The notes: generated from the letters alone by a model not told the origin. 64,000 nucleotides of DNA from Parvibaculum sedimenti (GCF_009184905.1 NZ_WESC01000013.1:40681-104680), one strand, 5' to 3'. Shown: positions 54,775 to 64,000, counted from the stretch's first letter. Program-made: numbers and translations.

Positions 54775-55173
54775 ATGGCGATGAAGACGATCGGGCGCGG
54801 TGTGGCGGTGGTGGCTCTGGCTTGCGCGGTGGCGCTGCCGGCGGCGGCGGCCAATATCAAGGCGCGCTTCGGCAACACCATGCTGGGGACGCGGCCCGAC
54901 GGCACGGTGCTGAAGCTCTACTACAACAAGGACCACAGCTTTTCGGGCGAGATCAAGGTGCCGGGCCGCGAGGGCACCTTCGTGACCAAGGGCGTGTGGC
55001 GGCTGGACGGCAAGAACCTCTGCGTGACGCCGGAAGGTCCGGACGGGCAGAAGGGCGCAGAAAGCTGCACCCTGCTCAAGGGCGACAAGGTGGGCGACAC
55101 CTGGAAGACGACCGTTCAGGGCACGGATGGAAAGCCCGTCGAGCAGACGGTGAAGATCGTCAAGGGGCGCTGA
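54775..55173 (+). CDS. Secreted protein with DUF995-like pattern, unknown
   Basis: 132 residues: a signal peptide (AVVALACAVALPAAAA) and a small beta-rich domain with LGTRPDGTVLKLYYNKDHSF, GTFVTKGVWRLDGKNLCVTP and two cysteines that could pair. The pattern 'altering a wild-card molecule: G-x-W...LC' recalls small alphaproteobacterial periplasmic families, but I cannot name it with confidence. AGGAG precedes the ATG. Its 3' end overlaps the convergent DUF2177 gene by 14 bp. Confidence 0.65.
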   Translation: MAMKTIGRGVAVVALACAVALPAAAANIKARFGNTMLGTRPDGTVLKLYYNKDHSFSGEIKVPGREGTFVTKGVWRLDGKNLCVTPEGPDGQKGAESCTLLKGDKVGDTWKTTVQGTDGKPVEQTVKIVKGR

Positions 55174-55579
55174 TCCACGAGAGGATCAGGCCTGCAACGA
55201 CCGCGCCGAAAAAGCCCGACGCACCGCTAAGCACCGTGCCCCATGCCAGATCAACCAGCGTGAGGCTTGCGGGCCAGCGGGCCAGCGTCGCCTGATTGGT
55301 GAGGTCGTAGGTCGCATAGGAGCAGAAGCCGAAAAAGGCGCCGTAAACAAGCGCCGGAAGGGCCCGGCCACCCGCGAGAGCAGGCGCGACGGCGAAAACG
55401 ACGATCCCCGAAATGAAGATCAGATAAAAAATGATGGCGGGCGCGGGGCGAAAACCCTGCTCCAGCATCAGCTCGCCGAGAGCGCGGCGGTAGAAGCCTT
55501 GCATGGTGGACAGCCAGAAGGCGTCCAGTGCGACGAAGACGAGCGCGGTAGAAGCCCAGGCGATGATGTGGCGCTGCAT
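55160..55579 (-). CDS. DUF2177 membrane protein
   Basis: 139 residues, four hydrophobic segments. The family signature is clear: IAWASTALVFVALDAFWLST with GFYRRALGELM, then YATYDLTNQATLARWP and LVDLAWGTVLS. Function unknown. The ATG after GGAGG was chosen; 33 further in-frame codons upstream have no similarity. Confidence 0.85.
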   Translation of the reverse strand: MQRHIIAWASTALVFVALDAFWLSTMQGFYRRALGELMLEQGFRPAPAIIFYLIFISGIVVFAVAPALAGGRALPALVYGAFFGFCSYATYDLTNQATLARWPASLTLVDLAWGTVLSGASGFFGAVVAGLILSWISAP

Positions 55580-55727
55580 GGGGTGTCCTCCAGGGTTTGC
55601 TTCGGGCTTGATACGCGGGGCACGAGGCAGGGGATCATCGCCCCGCCCGCACGATAAAGCAGGCGCTCGGGAGCGCATTCATGGCATAAGGATTTCACAG
55701 GAAAATCGGCCGGGGATGGACTGAAGG

Positions 55728-56861
55728 GTGACGGAGAGCGCCGAAGTCGAATGCGTGGTGGTGGGCGCGGGCGCCGTGGGGCTGGCGGTCGCGCGGGCGC
55801 TGGCACGGGCGGGCCGCGAGGTCGTGGTGCTGGAACGGGCGGACGCCATCGGCTCCGGGATCTCGGCGCGGAACAGCGAAGTCATTCATGGCGGCATCTA
55901 CTACCCGGCGGGCAGCCTGAAGGCGCGGCTCTGCGTCGAGGGGCGGCGGATGCTTTACGACTATCTCGAGCGGCACGGCCTTGCGCACAGGCGTTGCGGC
56001 AAGCTCATCGTGGCGAACGGCACCGCGCAGGAGGCGGAGCTTGAACGGCTGGCCGAACGGGGCCGCGAGAACGGCGTCGAGGGCCTCGCCGCGCTGACAT
56101 CCGCGCAGGCCCGGGCGCTGGAGCCGGCGCTGCGCTGCACGGCGGCGCTCGCCTCTCCTGAAACCGGCATTCTGGACGCGCATGGCTTCATGCTGAGCCT
56201 TCGGGGCGAGATCGAGGATGCGGGCGGCGCGATTGCGCTTGCGAGCCCGCTCGTCGGGGCGGAAGCCGAGGCGGAGGGTTTCACGCTTCATGTGGGCGGC
56301 GCGGCGCCGATGCGGCTTCGGGCGCGGATGCTCGTCAACAGCGCAGGGCTTTCGGCCCCTGCCGTGGCGGCGCGGATCGAGGGGCTTGGGGTCAAGCATG
56401 TGCCGCAGGCGCATTATGCCAAGGGCAATTATTTCTCGCTGGCGGGGGCGACGCCCTTCTCGCACCTCATCTATCCGATACCCGAGGCGGCGGGGCTCGG
56501 CGTGCATCTGACGCTCGACCTTGGCGGGCAGGCGCGCTTCGGCCCCGACGTCGAATGGATCGACCCGCCATCCATCGACGAGATCGACTATGCCGTCGAT
56601 GCGCGGCGGGGCGATGGCTTCTATGCCGCGATCCGCTCCTATTGGCCTGCCCTGCCCGACGGCGCCTTGCTGCCGGCCTATGCGGGCGTGCGGCCAAAGC
56701 TCGCCGGACCCAACGCGCCCGCCAGCGACTTTGTCATCTCGGGGCCGGAGACGCATGGTATGCTCGGTCTCGTCAATCTTTTCGGCATCGAAAGCCCCGG
56801 CCTCACAGCCTCGCTCGCCATCGCGAACGACGTGGCAAAGCGCCTGATGGAGGCCGCATGA
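55728..56861 (+). CDS. FAD-dependent oxidoreductase, LhgO-like
   Basis: 377 residues. Dinucleotide-binding [20 protein letters not shown] at the N-terminus. The segment [20 protein letters not shown] matches the L-2-hydroxyglutarate oxidase family, as do the C-terminal blocks [11 protein letters not shown] and [20 protein letters not shown]. It probably oxidises L-2-hydroxyglutarate or a related hydroxyacid, passing electrons to the quinone pool. GTG start; overlaps the next gene by 4 bp (ATGA). Confidence 0.83.
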   Translation: MTESAEVECVVVGAGAVGLAVARALARAGREVVVLERADAIGSGISARNSEVIHGGIYYPAGSLKARLCVEGRRMLYDYLERHGLAHRRCGKLIVANGTAQEAELERLAERGRENGVEGLAALTSAQARALEPALRCTAALASPETGILDAHGFMLSLRGEIEDAGGAIALASPLVGAEAEAEGFTLHVGGAAPMRLRARMLVNSAGLSAPAVAARIEGLGVKHVPQAHYAKGNYFSLAGATPFSHLIYPIPEAAGLGVHLTLDLGGQARFGPDVEWIDPPSIDEIDYAVDARRGDGFYAAIRSYWPALPDGALLPAYAGVRPKLAGPNAPASDFVISGPETHGMLGLVNLFGIESPGLTASLAIANDVAKRLMEAA

Positions 56862-58684
56862 GCGCCATTGCCACCCGCGCCGCACAGATCACACACCGCC
56901 TCTGGCGCATGGCGCTTTATCGCTATGCCGCCTTCCGCCGCGATCTCAGAAGCCATGAGGGCTGGCTGATCCTGCTCTGCGCACCGCTCGGCGCGGCGGT
57001 GGGCGTCGGCGTCTTCGCGGTGCGCGAGACGGTCTATACGCTGCACGACATCAATTTCAGGCTCGCAGCCGGAAGCTATCTCTCCGCGCAGACGCATATC
57101 GACACGCTGCGGCTGGCGCTGGTGCCGGCGGGCCTCGGGCTCGGCTTCGGCCTCCTCGCCTATTTCATCCGCAAGCGGCGCTCGGCGGACATCACCGACC
57201 CCGTGGAGGCCAATGCGCTTTTCGGCGGGCGCATGTCGATGCCGGACTCGATCCGCCTCACCGTGGCGACGATGATTTCCAACGCGGCGGGGGCATCGGT
57301 CGGCATGGAGGCCGGCTATACGCAAATGGGCGCGGCGCTCTTTTCATGGATCGGGCAATATTTCCGCCTGCGCCGCGACGACGCGCGCATCTTCGTGACG
57401 GCGGGCGCGGGAGCGGCGATCGCCTCCGCCTTCAACGCGCCGCTGGCGGGCGCCTTCTACGGCTTCGAACTGGTGCTTGGAAACTACGCGCCGCGCGCGC
57501 TCGCGCCGGTCGCCATAGCGGCGCTGGCGGGCACGCTGGTGGTACGCATACTGGGCGGCGAGGAGCCGCTTTTCGCCGTGACGATCGGGTTTCACTTCAC
57601 GCCCATCTATTACGTGCTCTTCGCCATCATCGGCGTGGGCGCGGCGGGCTTCGCCATCCTCACCATGCGGGCGGTGACCTGGGCGGAATGGCTGCTCAGA
57701 TGGGCGCCGATCTGGGCGCGGCCCGCGGTTGGCGGCGCGATTCTGACTGCGCTCGCGCTTTTCTCGCCGCAGGTTCTCGGCTCCGGCCATGGCGCGATCC
57801 AGTACCAGCTCGAACATGAGCGCAGCTTCGTCGCCATCGCCGCGCTCCTCCTTGGCAAGCTCGTCGCCTCGGCGATTTCGCTCGGCGCGGGCTTTCGCGG
57901 CGGCATGTTCTCCTCCTCGCTGTTCCTCGGCGTCCTTTTCGGCGGCGCCTGCATCGCGGCGATGAGCCTCATCGCGCCCGAGCTTGCGAATCAGGACATC
58001 GCCTTCATGCTGGTCGGCATGGGCGCAGCGGGCGCGGCGATCATCGGCGCGCCGGTGACCATGGTGCTGCTCGTCCTCGAAGGCACGGGCAACTTCCCGA
58101 TCACCATGGGCGTGCTGGTCGCGGTCGTCACGGCGTCGACCATCGTGCGGCTCACCTTCGGCTATTCCTTCTCGACCTGGCGCTTCCACCTGCGCGGCGT
58201 GCCGATCAAGAGCGCGGAAGATGTGGGCTGGATCGCGGACCTCACCGTCGGACGGCTGATGCGCGCCGACCCGCGCACCGTTCCCATCAACACGCCCCTG
58301 ATGACGCTGAGGCAGAAAGTGCCGCTCGGCGCCGCGGCGCATGTTTTCGCGGTGGACGATCAGGGGCGCTATCGCGGCATGGTGGAAATGGCCACCGCCC
58401 ACGACCCGGACCTCACCGTCGCGGCGCCGGGCCTCGTCGCGGGCGACCTCGTGGAGGGGCGCGGCTACTACCTGCTGCGCAACGAAAACCTCCGCGTGGC
58501 GATGAAGCGCTTCGAGACGTCGGAACTCGAGGCCTTGCCGGTGCTCGACAGCATCGAGGACCGGCGCGTTGTCGGCTACCTCACCGAAGCCTACGCGCTG
58601 CGCCGCTACGCCGTGGAACTGGAGCGCCAGCGCGGCAGCGGCGCGGCGGAAATCTTCCCGCTGGCGCCGACGAAGAATGTTTGA
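56858..58684 (+). CDS. CLC-family chloride channel/antiporter with CBS domain
   Basis: 608 residues. About ten membrane helices (for example [60 protein letters not shown]) followed by a C-terminal CBS region ([20 protein letters not shown]). The gating glutamate region reads [10 protein letters not shown], keeping Glu but not the GREGP sequence, and the GGxFxPSL motif reads [10 protein letters not shown], lacking Pro. Selectivity may therefore differ from standard CLCs. It overlaps both neighbours, so the three genes form an operon. The start is the ATG overlapping the preceding stop; the longer frame is not supported. Confidence 0.85.
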   Translation: MSAIATRAAQITHRLWRMALYRYAAFRRDLRSHEGWLILLCAPLGAAVGVGVFAVRETVYTLHDINFRLAAGSYLSAQTHIDTLRLALVPAGLGLGFGLLAYFIRKRRSADITDPVEANALFGGRMSMPDSIRLTVATMISNAAGASVGMEAGYTQMGAALFSWIGQYFRLRRDDARIFVTAGAGAAIASAFNAPLAGAFYGFELVLGNYAPRALAPVAIAALAGTLVVRILGGEEPLFAVTIGFHFTPIYYVLFAIIGVGAAGFAILTMRAVTWAEWLLRWAPIWARPAVGGAILTALALFSPQVLGSGHGAIQYQLEHERSFVAIAALLLGKLVASAISLGAGFRGGMFSSSLFLGVLFGGACIAAMSLIAPELANQDIAFMLVGMGAAGAAIIGAPVTMVLLVLEGTGNFPITMGVLVAVVTASTIVRLTFGYSFSTWRFHLRGVPIKSAEDVGWIADLTVGRLMRADPRTVPINTPLMTLRQKVPLGAAAHVFAVDDQGRYRGMVEMATAHDPDLTVAAPGLVAGDLVEGRGYYLLRNENLRVAMKRFETSELEALPVLDSIEDRRVVGYLTEAYALRRYAVELERQRGSGAAEIFPLAPTKNV

Positions 58685-59606
58685 GGGCGCGCGGCCCATG
58701 GCGATCAGGAGCTTCAGCTTCACCGCCATGGCGTCCCCCTGCTTCCTGCACTTCGAGGCGGAAAACGACCTCGTCGCGGAGGTCGCGGCAAGCGACGCGA
58801 TGGACGAGGTCCGGCGGATCGAACAGCGCTATTCACGCTACCGCCCGGAGAGCGAGCTTTCGCGCATCAATGCGGTGGCGAAGGACGGCGGCGAAACGGA
58901 GGTCGATGCGGAGACGGCGGCGCTTCTCGACTTCGCCTTTGCGGCCTATGAGAAAAGCGGCGGGCTTTTCGACATCACCTCGGGACTTCTCCGCAAGGCG
59001 TGGAATTTCGACGTCGCCGCCCTGCCCGCGCCCGGAACGATCGCCCCGCTGCTCGCGCGTATCGGCCTCGATCATGTGCGCTGGCAAAACCCCGTCATCG
59101 GCTTCGCGCGGCCCGGCATGGAACTCGATTTCGGCGGCATCGGAAAGGAATATGCGGTCGACCGCGCGGTCGAGGTGTTGCGCAGCTACGGCATCGCGCA
59201 TGGGCTCGTCGATCTCGGCGGCGATATCGGCGTTACGGGGCCGCAGCCCGACGGCGCGCCCTGGCGCATCGGCATCGGCCATCCGCGCGAAACCGACGGC
59301 ATCCTCGCCCATGTGCCGCTCGCCTCGGGCGGACTTGCCGGGAGCGGCGATTATGAACGCTTCATAGAGGTCGGGGGACGGCGCTATTGCCACATCCTCG
59401 ATCCGGGGACCGGCATGTCCGCGCAAGGCTTGCAGGCGGTGAGCGTGATCGCGAAGACCTGCCTCGCGGCAGGCGCCATCGCCACGACGGCGATGCTCAA
59501 GGGACGCGAGGGGCCCGCATGGCTCGCCACGCTCGGCCTGCCGCATCTTTATGTCGACGAGACCGGCGCAGTGGGGGGCACGCTCGCCCCCGTCACCAGC
59601 CGATAG
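58677..59606 (+). CDS. apbE: FAD:protein FMN transferase ApbE
   Basis: About 309 residues. Typical ApbE features: DFGGIGKEYAVDRAVEVL, GLVDLGGDIGVTGPQPDG and HILDPGTGMSA. The enzyme attaches FMN covalently to threonine of target flavoproteins, usually in the periplasm, but I see no clear signal peptide here. Targets such as Nqr/Rnf subunits are not in the window. The ATG overlaps the CLC stop by 8 bp; an ATG 21 bases later with GAGGG upstream is an equally good start. Confidence 0.88.
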   Translation: MFEGARPMAIRSFSFTAMASPCFLHFEAENDLVAEVAASDAMDEVRRIEQRYSRYRPESELSRINAVAKDGGETEVDAETAALLDFAFAAYEKSGGLFDITSGLLRKAWNFDVAALPAPGTIAPLLARIGLDHVRWQNPVIGFARPGMELDFGGIGKEYAVDRAVEVLRSYGIAHGLVDLGGDIGVTGPQPDGAPWRIGIGHPRETDGILAHVPLASGGLAGSGDYERFIEVGGRRYCHILDPGTGMSAQGLQAVSVIAKTCLAAGAIATTAMLKGREGPAWLATLGLPHLYVDETGAVGGTLAPVTSR

Positions 59607-59619
59607 CGAAGGCGCGGCC

Positions 59620-59964
59620 TCAGGCGCTGAGCGCGCTGGTGCCGGCGGAAGCCGTCTGGCTCGGATCGGCGCGCAGGCTCACCATCAGCTGCTTCATGGT
59701 GCTGACGAAATCCGACTTCGAGACGCTGCCCGAGCCGCTCGGATCGAGCTGCGACCAGATCGCATCGGCGCCCTGCTTCTGAAAGACCGACGGCGGATTG
59801 TTGGTCTGGAAGGCGGTGTCGAACTGCGACTGATCGATCGATCCGCTGCCGGATGTGTCGATCGAGTCGAACAGATTGCTCATCTTCTGCTGCGGCGGCA
59901 TTTTCGCGCTGGCGCGCGATGTCGCGAAGGACTGGTTTGCGCCCGATACGGCTGCGACGGACAT
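59620..59964 (-). CDS. EF-hand domain protein
   Basis: 114 residues. Two loops fit the EF-hand pattern DxSxSGxIxxxxF: DTSGSGSIDQSQF (about 37-49) and DPSGSGSVSKSDF (about 74-86); both keep Asp, Ser, Ser in positions 1, 3 and 5, and the last position is Gln/Ser-rich instead of Glu, so calcium binding may be weak. A Ser/Ala-rich N- and C-terminus surround them. No signal peptide. It converges on apbE. Role unknown. Confidence 0.75.
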   Translation of the reverse strand: MSVAAVSGANQSFATSRASAKMPPQQKMSNLFDSIDTSGSGSIDQSQFDTAFQTNNPPSVFQKQGADAIWSQLDPSGSGSVSKSDFVSTMKQLMVSLRADPSQTASAGTSALSA

Positions 59965-60130
59965 TCAGTTATCTCCATTTCGTTCATGTGCGGGTAACCC
60001 TATGAGCGGGAGGGTAAAGCGCCCCTTAACCACGCCGCCGAAACGCATCGCATGGAGAAGATGTAAGAATACGGACAGGAGGCGTTCACGATGCCACTCG
60101 CGCCGACCGGGAACGCCCGCCCCGCCCCGC

Positions 60131-60442
60131 TCAGGCGGTCGCCGGACGCCGCGCCGCGTTCCACTCGCGCAAGGCGAGATAGAAGAGCGGCCCGAAAGAG
60201 CCGAGCGCGAAGGTCATGAGGATGAAGGGCCAGACGACCGCCCCGCGTTCGCGCGCGTCGCTGTACATCCAGACGCAGACGAGCACGCCCATGATGACGA
60301 GATCGAAGAAAATCTGCGTGCCCGCCATATCCCTGAAGGACGACAGGAAAATACCGGAATAGCCGACATCCATCAGCGCGAGCGCGGTGAGCGCACCGAA
60401 AGCGGCGATGACGGCAATGAGAGCGATGAAACGGCCAGACAT
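60131..60442 (-). CDS. DUF2834-like membrane protein
   Basis: 103 residues, three hydrophobic segments (FIALIAVIAAFGALTALALM; TQIFFDLVIMGVLVCVWMY; VWPFILMTFALGSFGPLFYL). The pattern FFDLVIMG...MYSDARER...GPLFYLALREW resembles DUF2834-type proteins. Function unknown. Confidence 0.7.
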   Translation of the reverse strand: MSGRFIALIAVIAAFGALTALALMDVGYSGIFLSSFRDMAGTQIFFDLVIMGVLVCVWMYSDARERGAVVWPFILMTFALGSFGPLFYLALREWNAARRPATA

Positions 60443-60568
60443 GGGAACCTCCTCTTTCGTGTCCGCCGGCAGGATGGGCCCCGCCTCGGCCGCGCCGCAA
60501 TTACCTCGAAGGTCATTGAATGGCCGCGCGGCGCAAAAGATAATCGCCGGAACGAGGGAGTTTCGATC

Positions 60569-61396
60569 ATGCCGCTATCGACCCTGACCGGGCCCGAAAC
60601 CGGGGAGCGCGGCTTCCCGCAGCTGCTCAGAACATGGCGGCAGAAGCGCCGCCTCTCGCAGCTCGACCTCGCCTTGTCGGCGGGCGTCTCGCAGCGGCAT
60701 CTGAGCTATCTGGAATCCGGCCGGGCAAAGCCCAGCCGCAACATGATCCTGCAACTGAGTGAAACGCTCGAAGTCCCCTTGCGCGAACGCAACGACTGGC
60801 TCACCGCCGCGGGCTTCGCGCCCGCCTTCAGGGCCCGCCCGCTCGACGATCCGCAAATGGCGCAGGTCATGGGCGCGGTCAGGATGATGCTCGCGAACCA
60901 CGAGCCCTTCCCCGCCGTCGCGCTCGACCGCGCCTGGAACATCCGCATGTCGAACGCGCCTTTCGACATGCTCGCCGCCATGATCGGCGCCGATGTCTGG
61001 GCGCGCGTCGGCGGCGCGGAACGCAACCTCATGCGGCTTTTCTTTCATCCGGGCGGCATCAGACCCTTTGTCGAAAACTGGTCCTCCGTCGCGCCGCTTC
61101 TCTGGCACCGCGCGCAACGCGAGGCGGAGGCGCTCGGCGGACAGGAAATGAAAGAGGTGCTTTCGGAACTCGGCCAGTATCAGGACGACGAAACGCTCTG
61201 GGCGGCGGAAGACGCGGCCCTCGTCCCCGTGCTGCCGCTGGTCATCGCCAAGGACGGCGCCCGCATCTCGCTCTTCACGGTGATCGCCACCTTCGGCACC
61301 GCGCAGGACGTCACCGCGGACGAGCTACGCATCGAAAGCCTGTTCCCGGCAGATGAGGCGACGGAGATGTTGTTTCGGGAAGCGGCGGGGACTTGA
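60569..61396 (+). CDS. HTH transcriptional regulator with MmyB-like ligand domain
   Basis: 275 residues. An Xre-type helix-turn-helix lies at about 20-60 (LSQLDLALSAGVSQRHLSYL). The C-terminal MmyB-like domain (about 100-270) includes ALDRAWNIRMSNAPFDML and GGAERNLMRLFFHPGGIRPF. Regulators of this kind bind small ligands, often fatty acids or drugs, and repress neighbouring genes, possibly the divergent DUF2834 gene. GAGGGAG lies 8 bases before the ATG; a much longer upstream frame is not coding. Confidence 0.87.
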   Translation: MPLSTLTGPETGERGFPQLLRTWRQKRRLSQLDLALSAGVSQRHLSYLESGRAKPSRNMILQLSETLEVPLRERNDWLTAAGFAPAFRARPLDDPQMAQVMGAVRMMLANHEPFPAVALDRAWNIRMSNAPFDMLAAMIGADVWARVGGAERNLMRLFFHPGGIRPFVENWSSVAPLLWHRAQREAEALGGQEMKEVLSELGQYQDDETLWAAEDAALVPVLPLVIAKDGARISLFTVIATFGTAQDVTADELRIESLFPADEATEMLFREAAGT

Positions 61397-61715
61397 GCGA
61401 CGAAGCACTAAAACTCGTCACCCGCCGATGCTCGATAGTAACGAGGACCGGCGCGTCGTCACGTACGCCGTCCCGCGGCCCGCCTCCAGCACCGGCCATA
61501 CGGCGCGATACGCGCGAAAGCGGCAACCTCCGCAACCAGCGCCTAGGGATGGCCCAAGCGAACCTCGTCACATAAGTTCGACTACGGAATTAAAGGTATG
61601 ACGGAGGTGCAAAGAAAAGACATCTCTATTCTATGCGCTTATCAACGGCTGCGAACAATCGTTGAACAACATCAGATTCACCTTCATACTCCGCCAAATT
61701 GGAGTGGAGAAACCA

Positions 61716-63695
61716 ATGTCCGAGCAGAGCACCGATGCGTTGGTAAAGCCCGATATGAAGTCGGTGCTTTCTAGAACTCATCTTTCCGATGATCTTCATG
61801 GCTTTTTGTTGCCAATCTTTGAAGCGATCTCCAACGCCATGGATGGAATCGAAAGTCGCTTTGGCGACAGCGCAAATAAAAAGGGTCATATAAAAATCTG
61901 CTTCACCGACACAAACGACCCGACGAAAATAATGGTGAGCATCACGGACAATGGCATTGGGCTTACTGATGAAAATTACAATTCATTTAAAACGCCGTTT
62001 AGCGGTTACAAGCTTAAGCAGAACGGTCGTGGATTCGGTCGGTTTATCGCGTTTAAAGTTTTTTCCAGAGTTCTCTATTCCAGTCGACACGAATTTTTTG
62101 CGAGCACGAACGTCAGAACCTTTCGGTTCGATATTGATCAGGAAAGAGAATTTATTTTCTTTGATGGAGAGCCGGACTTTGATGGCCCCGGCTTGCGCGT
62201 AGAATACGACCAGCCACTTTTAAACTGGTATGATTTAATTAGGACGCTAAAGCCCGACGAAGTGCTAGACGAGATTGGCCGACACTTCTTACCTTATTTT
62301 TTATACAAATGGCTTCCAGCAATTAGCATTCAATTTGACGGCTTGTCTCCAGAAGACATCACCAGTCACTTTAAGAATGTATTTGTTCAATACGACACCG
62401 GCACGTTTAATTGCGAGATTGACGGCGCCGAAGAGATTCTTACTTATGCGCTGACAAAAATCCCGAAGAGCAGATTGTTCAAGAACCACTGCCTACTTCT
62501 TTCGGCAGCAGACAGGATCGTCGGATTTCCTCGCGACCTTTCAAATAAGATCGGCGAACCTCATTTCGCCGGCGAAAACAATGAGAAATATATTGTTATT
62601 GCTGTCGTTCGGGGCGATGCATTCGAGAAACGACTGAACGACGCTCGAACCAGTATAAACTTACCCCCCAAGGCAATTGAAACGATTGTCTCTTTGGTTA
62701 GCGATATGATCCAACATAAAGAGCATGATCAGATTGCCAAAATTAAATCGGAACAGTCTGTGGAGCTCGGGGACGCTTTGCGGGAAAATCCAATTCTCCG
62801 CTTAGGCCTGCGGGGAAAGACCCTCAAAGATTACGTCGCTACAAAGCCCAATAATTGGAAGGCAGAACAGTTCGTCTCCGATTTAGCCATCGAGCGTTTT
62901 CGAGCCTCCCACGACCTTACCAAACAGATTACCGCTGCTGCTAACAACGCAGAGGATTACGCAAGTAAAATTAGAAGCCTTGTGGAGAAAGTCGATGAAG
63001 GAAAAAAAGAGGCCCTTGCGGAGTACGTAATCCACCGAAAAAATATTATTTCTCTTGTTGAATCAGCAAGGAGGTATGGCTCCTCGGGCAAGCACGCCTC
63101 TGAAGACACCATACATGAGCTTGTATTCAGAAGATTCAGCGACAACGTCGTAACAGAATACTTCGAGCACAACCTCTGGCTTATCGACGATACACTCGCT
63201 TTCCTCCCGTATGTTTCGAGCGACCGCACTCTCCACGGCCGAGGCCGCAAGCTCGGGGACAAGATTGGTGACCTGGCTTTTTTTGACGACAGCATGGTAC
63301 TTGGAGATAATGATGGGACCACAATCACAATTGTGGAATTCAAAAGGCCTAGTCGAGACGATTATAGTTTTGGCAACATCAAGACCGATCCTGTCTTACA
63401 AGTCATTGAGACGCTTGATCAGGCGACACACTCCGGCGGCATTTCCAAAACGGATGGCACGCACTTCTCGTTTACAGGTACCGTGCGAAGATTTGCCTTC
63501 ATCATCGCAGACCACAAACCAACTCTAGTGAAAGTACTAAAAAGTCACGACTTTCGAAATGATTGGAATCCAAAAATATACGTTCGGTATAGAGACAATG
63601 AACAGATTTTTATTCAAGCTTTTGGGTATGACACTCTCATAGAGAATGCCAAGAAGCGCAATCAAGCATTTTTCTCGGTTTTGTTCGGCGAGTAA
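61716..63695 (+). CDS. GHKL ATPase fused to a PD-(D/E)xK-like nuclease domain
   Basis: 659 residues. The N-terminal GHKL fold shows the N box with Glu36 and Asn40 (FEAISNAMDG), the G1 box TDNGIGL (78-83) and a G2 box NGRGFGRF (103-110). A middle helical/coiled region follows (about 330-470). The C-terminal domain contains GDLAFF (Asp519) and TIVEFKRP (Glu541, Lys543), the D-x21-ExK pattern of a PD-(D/E)xK nuclease, preceded by EHNLWLIDD. One such gene alone, at markedly lower GC (27 of 60 bases on one sampled line against 43 of 60 upstream), suggests horizontal acquisition and a defence role. No partner gene is visible within the window. GGAG precedes the ATG. Confidence 0.78.
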   Translation: MSEQSTDALVKPDMKSVLSRTHLSDDLHGFLLPIFEAISNAMDGIESRFGDSANKKGHIKICFTDTNDPTKIMVSITDNGIGLTDENYNSFKTPFSGYKLKQNGRGFGRFIAFKVFSRVLYSSRHEFFASTNVRTFRFDIDQEREFIFFDGEPDFDGPGLRVEYDQPLLNWYDLIRTLKPDEVLDEIGRHFLPYFLYKWLPAISIQFDGLSPEDITSHFKNVFVQYDTGTFNCEIDGAEEILTYALTKIPKSRLFKNHCLLLSAADRIVGFPRDLSNKIGEPHFAGENNEKYIVIAVVRGDAFEKRLNDARTSINLPPKAIETIVSLVSDMIQHKEHDQIAKIKSEQSVELGDALRENPILRLGLRGKTLKDYVATKPNNWKAEQFVSDLAIERFRASHDLTKQITAAANNAEDYASKIRSLVEKVDEGKKEALAEYVIHRKNIISLVESARRYGSSGKHASEDTIHELVFRRFSDNVVTEYFEHNLWLIDDTLAFLPYVSSDRTLHGRGRKLGDKIGDLAFFDDSMVLGDNDGTTITIVEFKRPSRDDYSFGNIKTDPVLQVIETLDQATHSGGISKTDGTHFSFTGTVRRFAFIIADHKPTLVKVLKSHDFRNDWNPKIYVRYRDNEQIFIQAFGYDTLIENAKKRNQAFFSVLFGE

Positions 63696-63742
63696 CCTTC
63701 AGCGCGCGTAACGCCATCACCGGAATGATACCGTTCCACGTC

Positions 63743-63886
63743 CTATTTTACGCGCTCCCGCCTCCCTGTCCCCCACTCCAGCAGCATATCGAGCGTCGAG
63801 CACAGCGCTTCTCCTCATTCCGTGAGCCGATATTCGACCTCCGGCAGAGCCTCCGGGTGAGCCCGTGCGCCGCGCGCCGCCAGCAC
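63743..63886 (-). pseudogene. HxlR-family regulator remnant
   Basis: On the minus strand a frame reads VLAARGARAHPEALPEVEYR then LTE, a TGA stop, and GEALCSTLDMLLEWG. This matches the C-terminal end of HxlR-type winged-helix regulators (PEVEYRLTE-x-G-x-x-L), with a stop where an ordinary residue should be. The DNA-binding N-terminal half is not found, so this is a decayed fragment. The rest of the last 300 bp holds nothing I recognise. Confidence 0.5.
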
Positions 63887-64000
63887 TCAAAGCCTGTACA
63901 AAAACCCCGGCCCGGCGAATTCCGTAAGCGGTGTTTTGCCCCCACATTACCTCTGGCGTCGTGATCTGCGATCACCTTTTGATGGAAGATTGCAGGGAGT

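Noticed and set aside
57344..58729. 461-codon minus-strand ORF opposite the CLC gene
   Set aside because: Low-complexity Arg/Glu/His sequence; antisense shadow.
61599..61775. 58-codon ORF (MTEVQRKDISIL...) overlapping the GHKL gene start
   Set aside because: Poor RBS and out-of-frame overlap with the supported start; no similarity recognised. A regulatory upstream ORF is possible but unsupported.

Overview
The window is a GC-rich chromosomal segment of an alphaproteobacterium. The gene content (cckA beside the flgBC-fliE-fliQR-flhB operon, fliX, flbT, flaF, a DksA of the alphaproteobacterial type, imuA/imuB/dnaE2) and the regulatory motifs (SOS boxes of the form GTTC-N7-GTTC, CtrA boxes TTAA-N7-TTAA) all point there. 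The arrangement resembles Caulobacter and Parvibaculum-like genomes, but the genus cannot be fixed from sequence alone.

Layout. 1-2.1 kb: the 5' end of alaS, and recA with its SOS box. 2.1-34 kb: a nearly continuous flagellar region that starts with cckA. Minus-strand units are flgB-flgC-fliE-fliQ-fliR-flhB, a large AMIN-like/TPR protein, fliL-fliM-DUF6468-motE, fliX, dksA and flgE-flgK-flgL. Plus-strand units are fliO-fliP, flgF-flgG-flgA-flgH, flgI-flgJ-flgN-like, a TPR-glycosyltransferase like FlmG, two flagellins, and flbT-flaF. Early promoters carry CtrA boxes. Late promoters (flgF, flgI, flagellin 1, flgE) carry sigma-54 -24/-12 elements, each with a CGGCA-N5-TGCCG palindrome about 55-110 bp upstream that resembles the Caulobacter ftr element bound by FlbD. 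CckA, the kinase that controls CtrA, is therefore encoded next to apparent CtrA targets, and FliX, the partner of FlbD, lies among apparent FlbD targets.

34-46 kb: a MoxR ATPase with a VWA protein, an ABC-type exporter with an HlyD adaptor, and the SOS mutagenesis genes imuA, imuB and dnaE2. The imuA and imuB genes are separated by two small plus-strand lipoprotein genes, and each has its own SOS box. 46-52.5 kb: metabolic and hypothetical genes, including a ferredoxin reductase and an adrenodoxin-type ferredoxin on either side of a chorismate mutase gene, and a phosphonate monoester hydrolase/sulfatase.

52.5-64 kb: the accessory part. A GIY-YIG gene lies between perfect 36-bp inverted repeats of a REP-like family. 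Next comes a coiled-coil/nuclease gene broken by one in-frame amber codon, then more REP-like copies. An FAD oxidase-CLC channel-ApbE operon and several small proteins follow. Near the end is a markedly AT-richer gene for a GHKL ATPase fused to a predicted nuclease domain, a candidate single-gene defence system, followed by a decayed HxlR-type regulator fragment.
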